A stretch of DNA of 64,000 nucleotides from Bradyrhizobium sp. SZCCHNS1050 (GTDB taxonomy: Bacteria > Pseudomonadota > Alphaproteobacteria > Rhizobiales > Xanthobacteraceae). The position numbers and the translations under genes were made by a program. The stretch lies in assembly GCF_032484785.1 (NCBI RefSeq), contig NZ_JAUETR010000003.1, forward strand, positions 248,001 through 312,000, written 5' to 3'. The notes under the pieces were generated by a model that was not told where the DNA came from, did no database searches, and worked only from the letters and a program-made list of their open reading frames with translations. Position 1 is the first letter of the stretch; the number at the start of each line of letters is the position of its first letter. Below, one piece after another: positions 1-8,186 of this stretch.

Positions 1-316
1 GGCCGGCAAGCTCGTCGAGCGCCGCCTCCAGCCCCTCGAAGGGGCGCGATTCGATGGCGATGTTCTCAGCGTAGAAATCGATGAAATCGGTGGTGAGGCG
101 GCCGATGTCATCGGTGCTGGCGAAGCGACCCTCCGCCTCCAGACCGCGCTCGATCAGCTTGCGGGCGCCGTGGCCGATCATCTTGCGGGCCGAGGCCAGC
201 GGCACCGGCCGCAGACCCTCGCGCTGCAGGACGTGATTGAGCGCGCTGATGAGATCCGGCGCCGTGTCGACCAGGGTGCCGTCGAGATCGAAGACGATGG
301 TGCTGGAGATGGGCAT
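1..316 (-). CDS. gph: Phosphoglycolate phosphatase (HAD superfamily), 3' end outside window
   Basis: Dephosphorylates 2-phosphoglycolate in the cytosol. Reading from ATG at 316 on the minus strand gives an N-terminus with the HAD motif I FDLDGTLVDT (residues 8-17; the two Asp are the nucleophile and the acid/base). It is followed by an all-alpha cap region containing MIGHGARKLIERG, which is typical of Gph. About 105 residues are present and the frame stays open to base 1, so the C-terminal catalytic half lies outside the window. It is divergent from rpiA. The cap sequence favours Gph over other HAD phosphatases, but the missing half prevents a firm distinction. Confidence 0.85.
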   Translation of the reverse strand, partial: MPISSTIVFDLDGTLVDTAPDLISALNHVLQREGLRPVPLASARKMIGHGARKLIERGLEAEGRFASTDDIGRLTTDFIDFYAENIAIESRPFEGLEAALDELAG

Positions 317-438
317 CGGTATCCGCTAGCGGCCGGCTCATGTCCTTGCAAGAGGCCCGCAATGGCATTTTGTCCGATTTCGTGGCCGGCGAGAGCTAGG
401 CCCCGCGTCAAAACATCGCTAGATATGCGCCGGCTTTC

Positions 439-458
439 GGCCCCCGCCCGTGGGGGCC
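439..458. promoter_or_regulatory. GC hairpin in the rpiA leader
   Basis: Perfect 7-bp arms GGCCCCC and GGGGGCC flank a 6-nt loop, 31 bp before the chosen rpiA ATG. There is no T-run, so it is not a standard terminator. It could be a leader hairpin of rpiA or a chance GC-rich palindrome. Confidence 0.35.
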
Positions 459-489
459 CTGGGTGCGAAGGGCGGGTTCCTTGGTCGAC

Positions 490-1182
490 ATGGATGCATT
501 GAAGCGGCAGGCAGCGGCGCGTGCGCTGGAGGAGGTCGAGAGCGGCATGAAGCTCGGTCTCGGCACCGGATCGACTGCCAAGCATTTCGTCGATCTGCTC
601 GGAGAAAAGGTGCGCGCCGGCCTCAAGATCGTGGGCGTGCCGACCTCGGAGGCGACAAGGGCGCAGGCGCAAGCGTGCGGCGTGCCGCTGACCACGCTCG
701 ATGAGATCGACCGGCTCGACATCACCATCGACGGCGCAGACGAGATCAATCCGGCGCTCGACCTGATCAAGGGCGGCGGCGGCGCGCTGCTGCGCGAGAA
801 GATCGTCGCCAGCGCTTCGGATCGCATGATCGTGATCGCCGACGACAGTAAATGGGTGGCGCAACTCGGCCGCTACCCGCTGCCGGTCGAGGTGGTTCCG
901 TTCGGCCTCGCCGCGACTCAGCGCGAGATGAGTGACGCCTTCGCCACGGCCGGCGTGTCCGGGCCGATGAGCCTGCGCAAGTCCGCAGACGGCCACGTTT
1001 TCGTCACCGATAGCGGCCACTGGATTATCGACGTCCGCCTTGGGGAGATCATGGATCCCCCGCGCCTGGCGGGTCTTTTGAGCGCAATTCCGGGCGTGGT
1101 CGAGCATGGGCTGTTCATCGGCCTCGGCAGCACGGCGATCCTGGCAGGCGCACAGGGAATTCGCGTTATCCAGCGGCCCTGA
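490..1182 (+). CDS. rpiA: Ribose-5-phosphate isomerase A
   Basis: Interconverts ribose 5-phosphate and ribulose 5-phosphate in the pentose phosphate and Calvin cycles. The 230-residue product matches the usual RpiA length. Visible motifs are [13 protein letters not shown] near residue 19 (substrate phosphate loop), DGADEINP near 80 (catalytic Asp) and [11 protein letters not shown] near 93 (catalytic Lys). The ATG at 490 is chosen because it gives the family N-terminus [17 protein letters not shown] at 463 and a TTG at 481 are in frame upstream, so the start is slightly uncertain. It neighbours gph, as in other rhizobia. Confidence 0.95.
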   Translation: MDALKRQAAARALEEVESGMKLGLGTGSTAKHFVDLLGEKVRAGLKIVGVPTSEATRAQAQACGVPLTTLDEIDRLDITIDGADEINPALDLIKGGGGALLREKIVASASDRMIVIADDSKWVAQLGRYPLPVEVVPFGLAATQREMSDAFATAGVSGPMSLRKSADGHVFVTDSGHWIIDVRLGEIMDPPRLAGLLSAIPGVVEHGLFIGLGSTAILAGAQGIRVIQRP

Positions 1183-1230
1183 GCGCGGCACGAGGCTGCG
1201 CTCATGGCGGCAACTCACAGGAGACTTGGA

Positions 1231-1752
1231 ATGAAGAGCGTGTTCAGAATCTTGCCGGCCGCCGGAATCGTGCTGGCCTTGGCCTCGGCAAGCCCGGTTG
1301 CGGCGCAGGGCCAGGCACCTGCGCTGAAGCCGGCCTCGCCCGCCTGCATGGCCGGCGCGCGCGAGATTCTGGGGATGAAGAACGCGGCTGCGATGTACGC
1401 CAATGCCGTCCCCGGCATCGTGCAGCAGACCAAGCAGGCGCTGCTGCAGTCCAATCTCAACTACCAGAAGGACCTCGACGAGGTCGCCGTGGTGGTCGCG
1501 CAGACCTACGCCGGCAAGGAGAAGGAGATCGGCGAGAAGATGGCGCAGATCTACTGCAACGAGTTCTCCGACCAGGAGATCGCCAACCTCGTCGCCTTCT
1601 ACAAGTCTGCCATCGGCCAGAAGCTGCTTGCGGCGGAGCCGAAGGCGATCCAGATGAGCATGCAGGCGATGAACCTGTGGGCGGCGGAATTTTCCGACAC
1701 TGTCACCGCGCAGTTCCGCGCCGAGATGCGCAAACGCAACAAGCCGATCTGA
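1231..1752 (+). CDS. Secreted DUF2059 family protein
   Basis: A 173-residue exported protein of unknown function. An N-terminal signal peptide (about residues 1-24, hydrophobic core ending in a VAAQG-type cleavage region) is followed by a helical domain. The C-terminal part has YCNEFSDQEIANLVAFYKS and a run of amphipathic helices, which are the DUF2059 signature. ATG 1231 has GGAGACTT just upstream and places the signal peptide at the very N-terminus. An in-frame upstream start would add residues before the signal. It lies between rpiA and gor on the same strand, with a 33-bp gap to gor. Confidence 0.85.
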   Translation: MKSVFRILPAAGIVLALASASPVAAQGQAPALKPASPACMAGAREILGMKNAAAMYANAVPGIVQQTKQALLQSNLNYQKDLDEVAVVVAQTYAGKEKEIGEKMAQIYCNEFSDQEIANLVAFYKSAIGQKLLAAEPKAIQMSMQAMNLWAAEFSDTVTAQFRAEMRKRNKPI

Positions 1753-1785
1753 GGCTTGCGGCCGAAAGGCCAGGTCGGGGGAGAG

Positions 1786-3171
1786 ATGGCTGAATTCGAC
1801 GTCGACCTGTTCGTGATCGGTGGCGGCTCGGGCGGCGTGCGCGCCGCCCGCATCGCGAGCGGCTATGGCGCCCGCGTGATGGTCGCCGAGGAATATCGCA
1901 TGGGCGGCACCTGCGTGATCCGCGGCTGTGTCCCTAAGAAGCTGTTCGTGATCGGCTCGCATGTCCGTCAGGAGATCGCCGATGCCGCCGGCTTCGGCTG
2001 GACCATCCCGACCGCGACCTTCGACTGGCCGACGCTGATCAGGAACAAGGACAAGGAGATCGCCCGGCTCGAGGCGGCCTACACCAGCAACGTCGAGAAG
2101 TCTGGCGCCAGGATCGTCAAGACCCGCGCGGTGCTCGAGGACGCCCACACCGTGCGGCTGATGACCGGCGAGACCGTCCGCGCCAAATACATTCTCATCG
2201 CGACCGGCGGCGCGCCCAACCACGGCACGCCGATTCCCGGCATCGAGCACGTCATCTCCTCCAACGAGGCGTTTCATCTCGACGAGCTGCCGCGCCGCAT
2301 CGTGATCCAGGGTGGCGGCTACATCGCGCTCGAATTCGCCTGCATCTTCGCCAATTTCGGCTCCGACGTGACCGTCGTCTATCGCGGCGACAACATCCTG
2401 CGCGGTTTCGACGAGGACGTCCGCAAACATGTCCGCTCCGAGATGGAGAAGGAAGGCATCACCATCCTGACCGGCTGCACGGTCACCAGCGTCGACAGGC
2501 ACGGCCAGGACTACACCACGCATCTGTCGAACGGCTCCAGCATCGCCTCCGACAAGGTGATGTTCGCGATCGGCCGCCATCCGGCGGTGGCCAATCTCGG
2601 CCTGGAGAAGGCCGGGGTCGCCATCAATCCAAGGAACGGCGGCATCGCGGTGGACGCGTTCTCGCAGAGCTCGGTGCCGAGCATCTACGCGATCGGCGAC
2701 GTCACCCATCGCTTCAACCTGACGCCGGTCGCGATCCGCGAGGGCCACGCTTTTGCCGACACCGTGTTCGGCGGCAAGACCGTGCGCGTCGACCACGCTG
2801 ACATTCCGACGGCCGTGTTCTGCCAGCCTGAAGTGGGCACCGTCGGTCTCACCGAGACGCAGGCGCGCGAGCTGTACGACCGCGTCGACATCTACAAGAC
2901 GAACTTCCGCCCGATCAAGGCGACGATGTCCGGCCGCGACACCCGCGTTCTGATGAAGCTCGTCGTCGATGGCGCGACCGACCGCGTGCTCGGCTGCCAC
3001 ATCGTCGGCGACATGGCCGCCGAGATCACGCAAGCGGTGGCCATCGCCATCAAGATGAAGGCGACCAAGGCCGATTTCGACGCCACCATCGCGCTGCATC
3101 CCTCCGCCGCCGAGGAGCTGGTGACGATGCGCACGGTGACCGAGCGCCACGTGCGGCCGGCGGCGGAGTAG
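1786..3171 (+). CDS. gor: Glutathione-disulfide reductase
   Basis: NADPH-dependent flavoenzyme that regenerates GSH from GSSG in the cytosol. The 461-residue length is normal. The FAD-binding GGGSGG is at residues 10-15. The redox-active pair is in GGTCVIRGCVPKK (Cys43 and Cys48). A second Rossmann motif, GGGYIALEFA, precedes the NADPH site. GDVTHR marks the second FAD contact. The C-terminal dimer domain has LHPSAAEE with catalytic His438. Start ATG 1786 has GGGGGAG immediately upstream. Its last 76 bases are found again at 4173-4248 (see that entry). Confidence 0.95.
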   Translation: MAEFDVDLFVIGGGSGGVRAARIASGYGARVMVAEEYRMGGTCVIRGCVPKKLFVIGSHVRQEIADAAGFGWTIPTATFDWPTLIRNKDKEIARLEAAYTSNVEKSGARIVKTRAVLEDAHTVRLMTGETVRAKYILIATGGAPNHGTPIPGIEHVISSNEAFHLDELPRRIVIQGGGYIALEFACIFANFGSDVTVVYRGDNILRGFDEDVRKHVRSEMEKEGITILTGCTVTSVDRHGQDYTTHLSNGSSIASDKVMFAIGRHPAVANLGLEKAGVAINPRNGGIAVDAFSQSSVPSIYAIGDVTHRFNLTPVAIREGHAFADTVFGGKTVRVDHADIPTAVFCQPEVGTVGLTETQARELYDRVDIYKTNFRPIKATMSGRDTRVLMKLVVDGATDRVLGCHIVGDMAAEITQAVAIAIKMKATKADFDATIALHPSAAEELVTMRTVTERHVRPAAE

Positions 3172-3316
3172 GGCGTCAACCGCTTTTGGGGCTCGTGCCC
3201 GGCCGGCGTCCGTAGCGACTGCGGTGGGCCAGTGCTCACGGTCTGACGACGGTCCACACCGTGGCCGATCGGACTTGCTGCCGTTGGAACCGTTCAGCGG
3301 TTGGAGAGCGACCAGC

Positions 3317-4075
3317 ATGTCCCAGGATGATTGCCTTGCGACCTATCCGCCGCTGAACACCCTGAAGCCCGTTGCCGAGAACATCTGGATCGTCGACGGG
3401 CCCGTGATCCGCTTCGGCATTCCCGGGCTGAAATTTCCGTTTCCCACCCGCATGACCGTGGTGCGATGCGCCTCCGGCGATCTGTTCATCCACTCGCCCA
3501 CGCCGTTGACGCCGGCGCTGCGGGCCGAGATCGACCGGGAAGGCCGGGTGCGCGACATCATCGGTCCGAATCGCATCCACTATTGGTGGATCCCCGACTG
3601 GCAGGCGGCCTTTCCCGACGCGGCGATCTATCTTGCGCCGGGCATTCGCGCGCAGGCGAAGGGCCGCATCGAATTCCAGGGCAGGCCACTGGATCGCAGC
3701 GGTGGCTATCCCTGGGATGATGAGATCGCGACCTTGCCCGTCCTCGGCAGCTATATGACGGAGGTCGTGTTCTTCCATCGCCCTTCGCGCACGCTGATCC
3801 TGACCGATCTGATGGAGAATTTCGAGCCGGCCAAGATCGGTGCCGGCTTGGCGCGCTACCTGAGTTGGATCGGGGGCGTCGGTCCGCCGCATGGCGGCCT
3901 GCCGCGCGATCTCCGGCTGACATTTACCTGGCGGCACCGACCCGAGTTGCGGGCCGCGGTCGAGACCATGCTGGCGTGGCATCCCGAGCGGATCGTGATC
4001 GCCCATGGCGCCTGGCACCGGACGAACGGCACCGAGATCCTGCGCGAGGCATTCTGCTGGTTGCTGCGGCCTTGA
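3317..4075 (+). CDS. DUF4336 (metallo-beta-lactamase-fold-like) protein
   Basis: A 252-residue protein of the DUF4336 family, whose members resemble metallo-beta-lactamase-fold hydrolases but have no assigned reaction. Visible family features are the N-terminal VAENIWIVDGPVIRF, the central GPNRIHYWWIPDWQAAFPDA, and the C-terminal HPERIVIAHGAWH with conserved His. ATG 3317 is chosen because family homology starts there; the frame is open upstream with no better start. It is framed by gor on the left and a copied gor 3' end on the right, so it may have been inserted together with that duplication. Confidence 0.8.
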   Translation: MSQDDCLATYPPLNTLKPVAENIWIVDGPVIRFGIPGLKFPFPTRMTVVRCASGDLFIHSPTPLTPALRAEIDREGRVRDIIGPNRIHYWWIPDWQAAFPDAAIYLAPGIRAQAKGRIEFQGRPLDRSGGYPWDDEIATLPVLGSYMTEVVFFHRPSRTLILTDLMENFEPAKIGAGLARYLSWIGGVGPPHGGLPRDLRLTFTWRHRPELRAAVETMLAWHPERIVIAHGAWHRTNGTEILREAFCWLLRP

Positions 4076-4172
4076 ACCGCCGGCTGGGCTTCACGAGACC
4101 GGCCTTCGTGATGCCGTGCTTTTCTCTTCCCGCGACGGACGTATAAGCTCGTGCGATTGAGGTTGGCGCCAG

Positions 4173-4248
4173 GCATCCCTCGGCCGCGGAGGAGCTGGTG
4201 ACGATGCGCACGGTGACCGAGCGCCACATGCGGCGGTCGGCGGAGTAG
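4173..4248 (+). pseudogene. Copied 3' end of gor
   Basis: These 76 bases match the last 76 bases of gor (3096-3171) with 5 mismatches and no gaps, including the stop codon. There is no gor-like sequence before it. It is therefore a detached duplicate of the gor terminus, separated from gor by the DUF4336 gene. It has no start and is not expected to be expressed. Confidence 0.85.
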
Positions 4249-4274
4249 GTGGACGACCGCGACGCGCGGCCGGG

Positions 4275-4910
4275 TCAGGGGCCGGCTCGCCGGTAAAGCG
4301 CAAGGGCGCCGGCAAGGCTCAGCAGCGCGCCGCCGCAGATGCGATCGAGCCAGAGGGCACCGGAGCGCTTGAGGAAACGCATCGCTTGCGAGCCCGCGCT
4401 CGCGTAGGCGAGCATGATCAGGACATCGAGCATCGCGAAGGTGAGGGCCAGCGTGAGATATTGCGGCAGCTGCGGCGCGGACGGCACCACGAACTGCGGC
4501 AGGAATGCCGAGAAGAACAGATAGCCCTTTGGATTGGTGATCGCGACGAGGAAGCTTTTCAGAAACAGCGCGTGCGGCTGTCGTGACCCGTCCTTGCCGT
4601 CTGCGGACGCCGCAAGGTCGATCGACCCGCTGGACCGCAGCAGCATCAGCCCGAGATAGGCGAGGTAGGCCACGCCGGTCCACTTCACGACCGAGAACCA
4701 GAATTCGGAAGCGGCCAGCAGCGCGCCCAGGCCGACCGCGACGGCGCCGATGAGGATGAAGTCCGAAGCCACCGCGCCGGCGATGCCGGCCCAGGCGCGG
4801 CGTACACCGACACGCGAGCCGTTGGTGAGGGCCAGCAGCACCGTCGGACCGGGGGTCGCGATCCCGATGAAGGCGACGATGGCGAAGCTGAAGAGCGTAA
4901 GAGCGTTCAC
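4275..4910 (-). CDS. LysE family amino-acid exporter
   Basis: Inner-membrane exporter of the LysE/RhtB superfamily, 211 residues, with about six hydrophobic segments. The N-terminal GIATPGPTVLLALTNGSRVG is the family motif. A central ITNPKGYLFFSAFLPQFV is the second hallmark. The start is taken as GTG at 4910 (MNALTLFSF), which has GAGG 10 nt upstream and aligns with the family N-terminus. The frame is open further upstream but without homology. Substrate cannot be assigned; homologues move lysine, threonine, homoserine or other metabolites. Confidence 0.85.
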   Translation of the reverse strand: MNALTLFSFAIVAFIGIATPGPTVLLALTNGSRVGVRRAWAGIAGAVASDFILIGAVAVGLGALLAASEFWFSVVKWTGVAYLAYLGLMLLRSSGSIDLAASADGKDGSRQPHALFLKSFLVAITNPKGYLFFSAFLPQFVVPSAPQLPQYLTLALTFAMLDVLIMLAYASAGSQAMRFLKRSGALWLDRICGGALLSLAGALALYRRAGP

Positions 4911-5083
4911 GTCAGAATAGCCTCGTTGGCGGAAGACGCGCCAGTAGGGCGCGGTTCGGCCGCGAACGCAAGACGTTCCTTGGAGGCGGCCAGCGATCGT
5001 CTTCGCTGACGCACGCTCGACCTGCCGGATCGCCAAGAGGCTTGACTCCCTCCCGGAAAACGCCGCTGGGCGCGATTGCCCGT

Positions 5084-5305
5084 TCAGCGCTCCACCCGCG
5101 AGGCGGTCAACTTCGTCGCGACGTAGGGCAGCGCGAACAGATACAGCCCCGTGCCGAGCAGCACGATGAGCGGAATCAGCGCCAGCAGGCCGACCCACAG
5201 CGGGGCTTGCGTCTGCGTCATCGCGGCGATGTTGACGATGACGGCGACCGTGAAGGCGATCGATACCCAGCGATGGACCTGCCGGACGGTGTTGTTCCAG
5301 TTCAA
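5084..5305 (-). CDS. Small two-helix membrane protein of the ArsR operon
   Basis: A 73-residue protein with two predicted membrane helices (about residues 13-30 and 36-55) joined by a short loop containing TQTQAPLW. No enzymatic motif is visible. The proposed start is TTG 5305, preceded at good spacing by AGGGGAG; no in-frame ATG fits as well. It is the third gene of the operon, 36 bp after the SRPBCC gene. This ArsR/SRPBCC/small membrane protein arrangement occurs in other rhizobia, but the role is unknown. Confidence 0.65.
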   Translation of the reverse strand: MNWNNTVRQVHRWVSIAFTVAVIVNIAAMTQTQAPLWVGLLALIPLIVLLGTGLYLFALPYVATKLTASRVER

Positions 5306-5341
5306 GTGCTTCTCCCCTGATGACGTCGTGATGCGCACGCC

Positions 5342-5752
5342 TCAGCCGAGGCGCGCGACGCTCTGTTCGAGCGCATCGAAGAATTTCGGCCAGCCGTAGC
5401 GTGCGCCCTGATAGGCGCGGGTCTGGTCGGCTGCGAAGCCGGTCTGCTCCATGCGCAGGTGCGTGCCCAAGGCGGTCGGCGTCAGCGTCCAGGTCACGAC
5501 GCTGTCGAGGCCGGCCGCCGCCCAGGTGTAGGACAACGTCTTGTGCGGCTCGATGGTCACGACCTGGCAGTCGACGACGCCCCAGTCGGCCTTCAGCTTG
5601 AAGCGATGATCGACCGACGGCGCAAAGTCGTTGGTCATCAGCCACTCCGCGATCAGATGCGGCTGCGTCAGCGCGCGCCAGAGTTTTTCGGGCGGATGCG
5701 CGAATTCGCGCTCGACGACGACGGTGCGGGTTTCTGGCGCGGGTGAGCTCAT
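5342..5752 (-). CDS. SRPBCC (AHSA1/START-like) domain protein
   Basis: A 136-residue SRPBCC-fold protein with a hydrophobic ligand cavity. Recognised by EREFAHPPEKLWRALTQPHLI at the N-terminus, a central WGVVDCQVVTIEPHKTLSYTW, and the C-terminal helix GWPKFFDALEQSVARL. Its ATG overlaps the ArsR stop (ATGA), so the two are translationally coupled. In many bacteria this family is co-transcribed with an ArsR repressor without metal-binding Cys; the natural ligand is unknown. Confidence 0.85.
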   Translation of the reverse strand: MSSPAPETRTVVVEREFAHPPEKLWRALTQPHLIAEWLMTNDFAPSVDHRFKLKADWGVVDCQVVTIEPHKTLSYTWAAAGLDSVVTWTLTPTALGTHLRMEQTGFAADQTRAYQGARYGWPKFFDALEQSVARLG

Positions 5753-6081
5753 TGATCCATCCTGTTGAGCAGAGTGTCGAGCTGGTCGAACCGGCTCTCC
5801 CAGAACGCAGCCATCCGGCTCGTCCAGTCGAGCAGCGGCGCCAGCGCCTTGGGTTGCGCGCGGTAATGCGTCTGGCGGCCTTCGTGACGCTCCCGCACCA
5901 GGCCCGCCTGCTTGAGCAGGCCGAGATGCTTCGACACCGCCGGCTGCGATACGCCGGCCTTGGCCGTCAGCGCCCCGACGGTCTGCTCGCCATGCCGGCA
6001 CAGGCCTTCGAAGATGGCGCGCCGCGTCGGGTCGGCAAGCGTTCGGAACAGCATGTCGGGAGAGCGCGGCATTCGATCCAT
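5749..6081 (-). CDS. ArsR-type transcriptional regulator of the SRPBCC operon
   Basis: A 110-residue winged-helix repressor. The helix-turn-helix is in VGALTAKAGVSQPAVSKHLGLLKQAGLV (about residues 35-63), followed by the wing EGRQTHYR. There are no CxC or CxxC metal sites, so it fits the metal-independent class that is paired with SRPBCC proteins. The start ATG at 6081 lies inside a palindromic operator (6076-6122), which indicates autoregulation. It is the first gene of a three-gene minus-strand operon. Confidence 0.9.
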   Translation of the reverse strand: MDRMPRSPDMLFRTLADPTRRAIFEGLCRHGEQTVGALTAKAGVSQPAVSKHLGLLKQAGLVRERHEGRQTHYRAQPKALAPLLDWTSRMAAFWESRFDQLDTLLNRMDQ

Positions 6082-6122
6082 AACTCATTGGTTATGGATT
6101 GACGCATAACCGGTTGGTTATG
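6076..6122. promoter_or_regulatory. Tandem palindromic operator of the ArsR operon
   Basis: Two inverted repeats sit side by side at the ArsR start. The first has perfect 9-bp arms ATCCATAAC (6076-6084) and GTTATGGAT (6091-6099) around a 6-nt spacer and covers the start codon. The second has perfect 7-bp arms CATAACC (6105-6111) and GGTTATG (6116-6122) with a 4-nt spacer. They share the half-site CATAAC, the pattern expected for cooperative binding by a dimeric repressor. Confidence 0.75.
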
Positions 6123-6149
6123 GATTAGTCAAGCGGAATCCTTCGCCGG

Positions 6150-6336
6150 TCAGGCGCGATGGCGTAGCGCCTCGCACAGAACCGCGAAGGCGGGTGTGGT
6201 CTGCCCGACGAGCTCGCTTTCGATCTTCTCGGACCGCGGCCCGATCCGGTGCAGCAGACGCTCGCCGGCCTCGGTGGGAGCGACCGATCGCGTCGTGCGC
6301 GACAGCAGCCGCACGGCGAGCAAACAAGACTCCGCC
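6150..6336 (-). pseudogene. Internally deleted LysR-type regulator remnant
   Basis: The minus-strand frame contains AVRLLSRTTRSVAPTEAGER, the recognition-helix/wing region of a LysR regulator, then about 20 residues of the linker helix. It runs directly into PAFAVLCEALRHRA and a stop, which looks like the normal C-terminal tail of the family. The whole effector domain (some 200 residues) and the first helix of the HTH are missing. No in-frame start with a ribosome binding site is seen. It is a decayed gene. Confidence 0.6.
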
Positions 6337-6439
6337 GCCGAACACGCCTTCGTGACGAGCTCCGGGATCACGGCACAAGGGACGGCCAGGGGACGTCGCG
6401 GTGCTACCAGCCTGACAGCAGTAGCTGGAGGTGACGGAG

Positions 6440-6622
6440 ATGCAGGCCAACGAGACCCCGCCGCGGCGCAAGCTGTCGATCACGCCGCAGGCGGCGCTGG
6501 CGGCGAGCGTCCTCGCCATCTTTCTGCTCCTGCACGTTGTCGCCGGTGCGATCCTGCGAGGTGCTGCCATGCGGGACGGCACGCAGGCGCAGCCGGTTTC
6601 GACGCTCCCATCCCACGATTGA
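6440..6622 (+). CDS. Small single-pass membrane protein
   Basis: A 60-residue product with a basic N-terminus (PPRRKLS) and one hydrophobic helix (about residues 18-38), then a short polar tail. ATG 6440 has GGAGGTG 6 nt upstream; a GTG at 6431 would add three residues. It lies 38 bp before the TauE/SafE permease on the same strand and may be co-transcribed with it. I do not recognise the family, and the call rests on the good ribosome binding site and membrane-protein composition. Confidence 0.5.
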   Translation: MQANETPPRRKLSITPQAALAASVLAIFLLLHVVAGAILRGAAMRDGTQAQPVSTLPSHD

Positions 6623-6660
6623 AGCTCGCTCATTTCAACCCTCATCAGCCGGAGATATTC

Positions 6661-7389
6661 ATGCCCGGGCTCGCCTCTTTCTTGTTGCTCAGCGCCGCCG
6701 TGTTCTCTGGCGCCTTCGTTTCCGGATTGGCCGGATTTGCCTTCTCGGCCGTGGCCGGCGCGATCCTGCTGCATGGTCTGCAGCCGTTGGAGGCGGTGCC
6801 GCTGATGATGGCGTGCAGCGTCGGCGTGCAGGCGACGAATCTGTGGGCGTTGCGCAACAGCATCCGATGGAAGGAAAGCCTGGTCCTGATCCTGGGCGGG
6901 CTGCTTGGCGTGCCCTTGGCGCTCTGGCTGCTGCGCAACGCCGACGCCCGGCTGTTCCAACAGATGTTCGGACCGACGATCGCGGTCTACGCCGCCACCA
7001 TGCTGTTCAAGCCCGGCCTCGGCAGCGTTCGACGCATGAGCAGACATCGCACGGCGATCGTCGGATTCGGCGGCGGTCTGATCGGTGGCCTGACCGCGAT
7101 GCCCGGAGCACTGCCGACCATTTGGTGCGAGATGCACGGCCTGCCGAACACCGACCAGCGCGGCCTGGTGCAGCCCTTCATTGCCGTGATGCAGATCGCC
7201 TCGCTGGGGATGATGCTGGCCCGGCAGGACCTGTCGTCGAGGGTGATCGTCGATCTCGCGCTGAGCATTCCGGCTCTGCTCGCCGGCACGGCGCTCGGCA
7301 TCTTCGCCTTCCGCAGGGTCAACGACACCTTGTTCAGGAGGCTCATCCTGAGCATTCTGCTGCTGTCCGGTGTGCTGCTTGTTGTCTGA
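6661..7389 (+). CDS. TauE/SafE family permease
   Basis: Inner-membrane protein of the TauE/SafE (sulfite/organosulfonate exporter) family, 242 residues with about seven to eight hydrophobic segments. The first repeat contains SGAFVSGLAGFAFSAVAGAI and the second IVGFGGGLIGGLTAMPGALP, the paired Gly-rich motifs of the family. The family exports sulfite, sulfoacetate or similar anions, but substrate cannot be read from sequence. Start ATG 6661 follows CCGGAGATATTC. It is preceded by the small membrane protein at 6440. Confidence 0.85.
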   Translation: MPGLASFLLLSAAVFSGAFVSGLAGFAFSAVAGAILLHGLQPLEAVPLMMACSVGVQATNLWALRNSIRWKESLVLILGGLLGVPLALWLLRNADARLFQQMFGPTIAVYAATMLFKPGLGSVRRMSRHRTAIVGFGGGLIGGLTAMPGALPTIWCEMHGLPNTDQRGLVQPFIAVMQIASLGMMLARQDLSSRVIVDLALSIPALLAGTALGIFAFRRVNDTLFRRLILSILLLSGVLLVV

Positions 7390-7451
7390 CCCCCGGCCGG
7401 CTCAATCGCGCCGGCGCCAACACGCCCTGCGATGAGGGCCGGCGACGGCCG

Positions 7452-8186
7452 TCACCCGACCCAGCCGGTCGCGATGGCATTCGCCCAGTCGTGCATGCCC
7501 TTGCGTCGTGCGAGTGCCGCCATCCGCGCGGGATCGTACGGCACATAGCGGATTGTCAGCGACCACCGTCCAAGCCGTTGCTCCGCGATCGCATAGCAGG
7601 CATCGGGCGTCCCGGTCTCGACGTGGTAGCCGTGCGGAGGGCGGCCGCGATAGCCGGGTAGCCCGACGCTGCCGGGATTGACGACGAGCCGGCCATCGCT
7701 GAGCCGGACAATGCGCGGAATGTGGCTGTGTCCGCACAGGATCAGCGAGGCATCGATGCCGGCGGCCCGTGCTTCGATACGCGCAAGGGGGCTCTGACGC
7801 AGCGTGCCATAGGCGGTGACCTCATCGAGCCAGAACACGGCGTCGTCGTCCGGCGCGGCATGGCACAGGAAGACGTCGTCGTGATAGATCAGCGTCGCCG
7901 GCTGCGCCGCCAACCAGCCGACATGCACCTGATCGAGGGCGCGGACGTCGCTGCGCCCCGTGTCTCCCGCACGATAGAGATCGATCATGTGCCGGTCCTG
8001 ATCGCCCCGGATCGACGGAAAGTCGCGTGCCATCAGCATCTCCGCCGTTCGAACCGGTTCGAGCGGGCCGCTGAGATGATCACCGAGATTGACGACCTCA
8101 TCGATGCCGAGCGCCGCAATGTCCTTCAGGACCGCGGCCAGCGCGTCGGAATTTCCGTGAATGTCGGCAATGGCCGCAAACCGCAT
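7452..8186 (-). CDS. Calcineurin-like metallophosphoesterase
   Basis: A 244-residue enzyme of the YfcE/MPP superfamily. Metal-binding motifs are in order: IADIHGN (residues 6-12, DxH), NLGDHLSGP (GD), RGDQDRH (the usual GN[HD] altered to GDQD), CGHSHIPR (GHxH) and NPGSVGLPGYRG. These give a two-metal site for phosphomonoester or phosphodiester hydrolysis. Members of this type include 2',3'-cyclic phosphodiesterases and diadenosine tetraphosphatases, and the true substrate is unknown. It is transcribed alone, convergent with the TauE/SafE gene. Confidence 0.85.
   Translation of the reverse strand: MRFAAIADIHGNSDALAAVLKDIAALGIDEVVNLGDHLSGPLEPVRTAEMLMARDFPSIRGDQDRHMIDLYRAGDTGRSDVRALDQVHVGWLAAQPATLIYHDDVFLCHAAPDDDAVFWLDEVTAYGTLRQSPLARIEARAAGIDASLILCGHSHIPRIVRLSDGRLVVNPGSVGLPGYRGRPPHGYHVETGTPDACYAIAEQRLGRWSLTIRYVPYDPARMAALARRKGMHDWANAIATGWVG

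Noticed and set aside
178-3318. 1046-codon open frame on the minus strand
   Set aside because: It lies antisense to rpiA, DUF2059 and gor, which are clearly coding. Its translation is Arg/Asp/His-rich without motifs, the usual shadow of high-GC codon bias.
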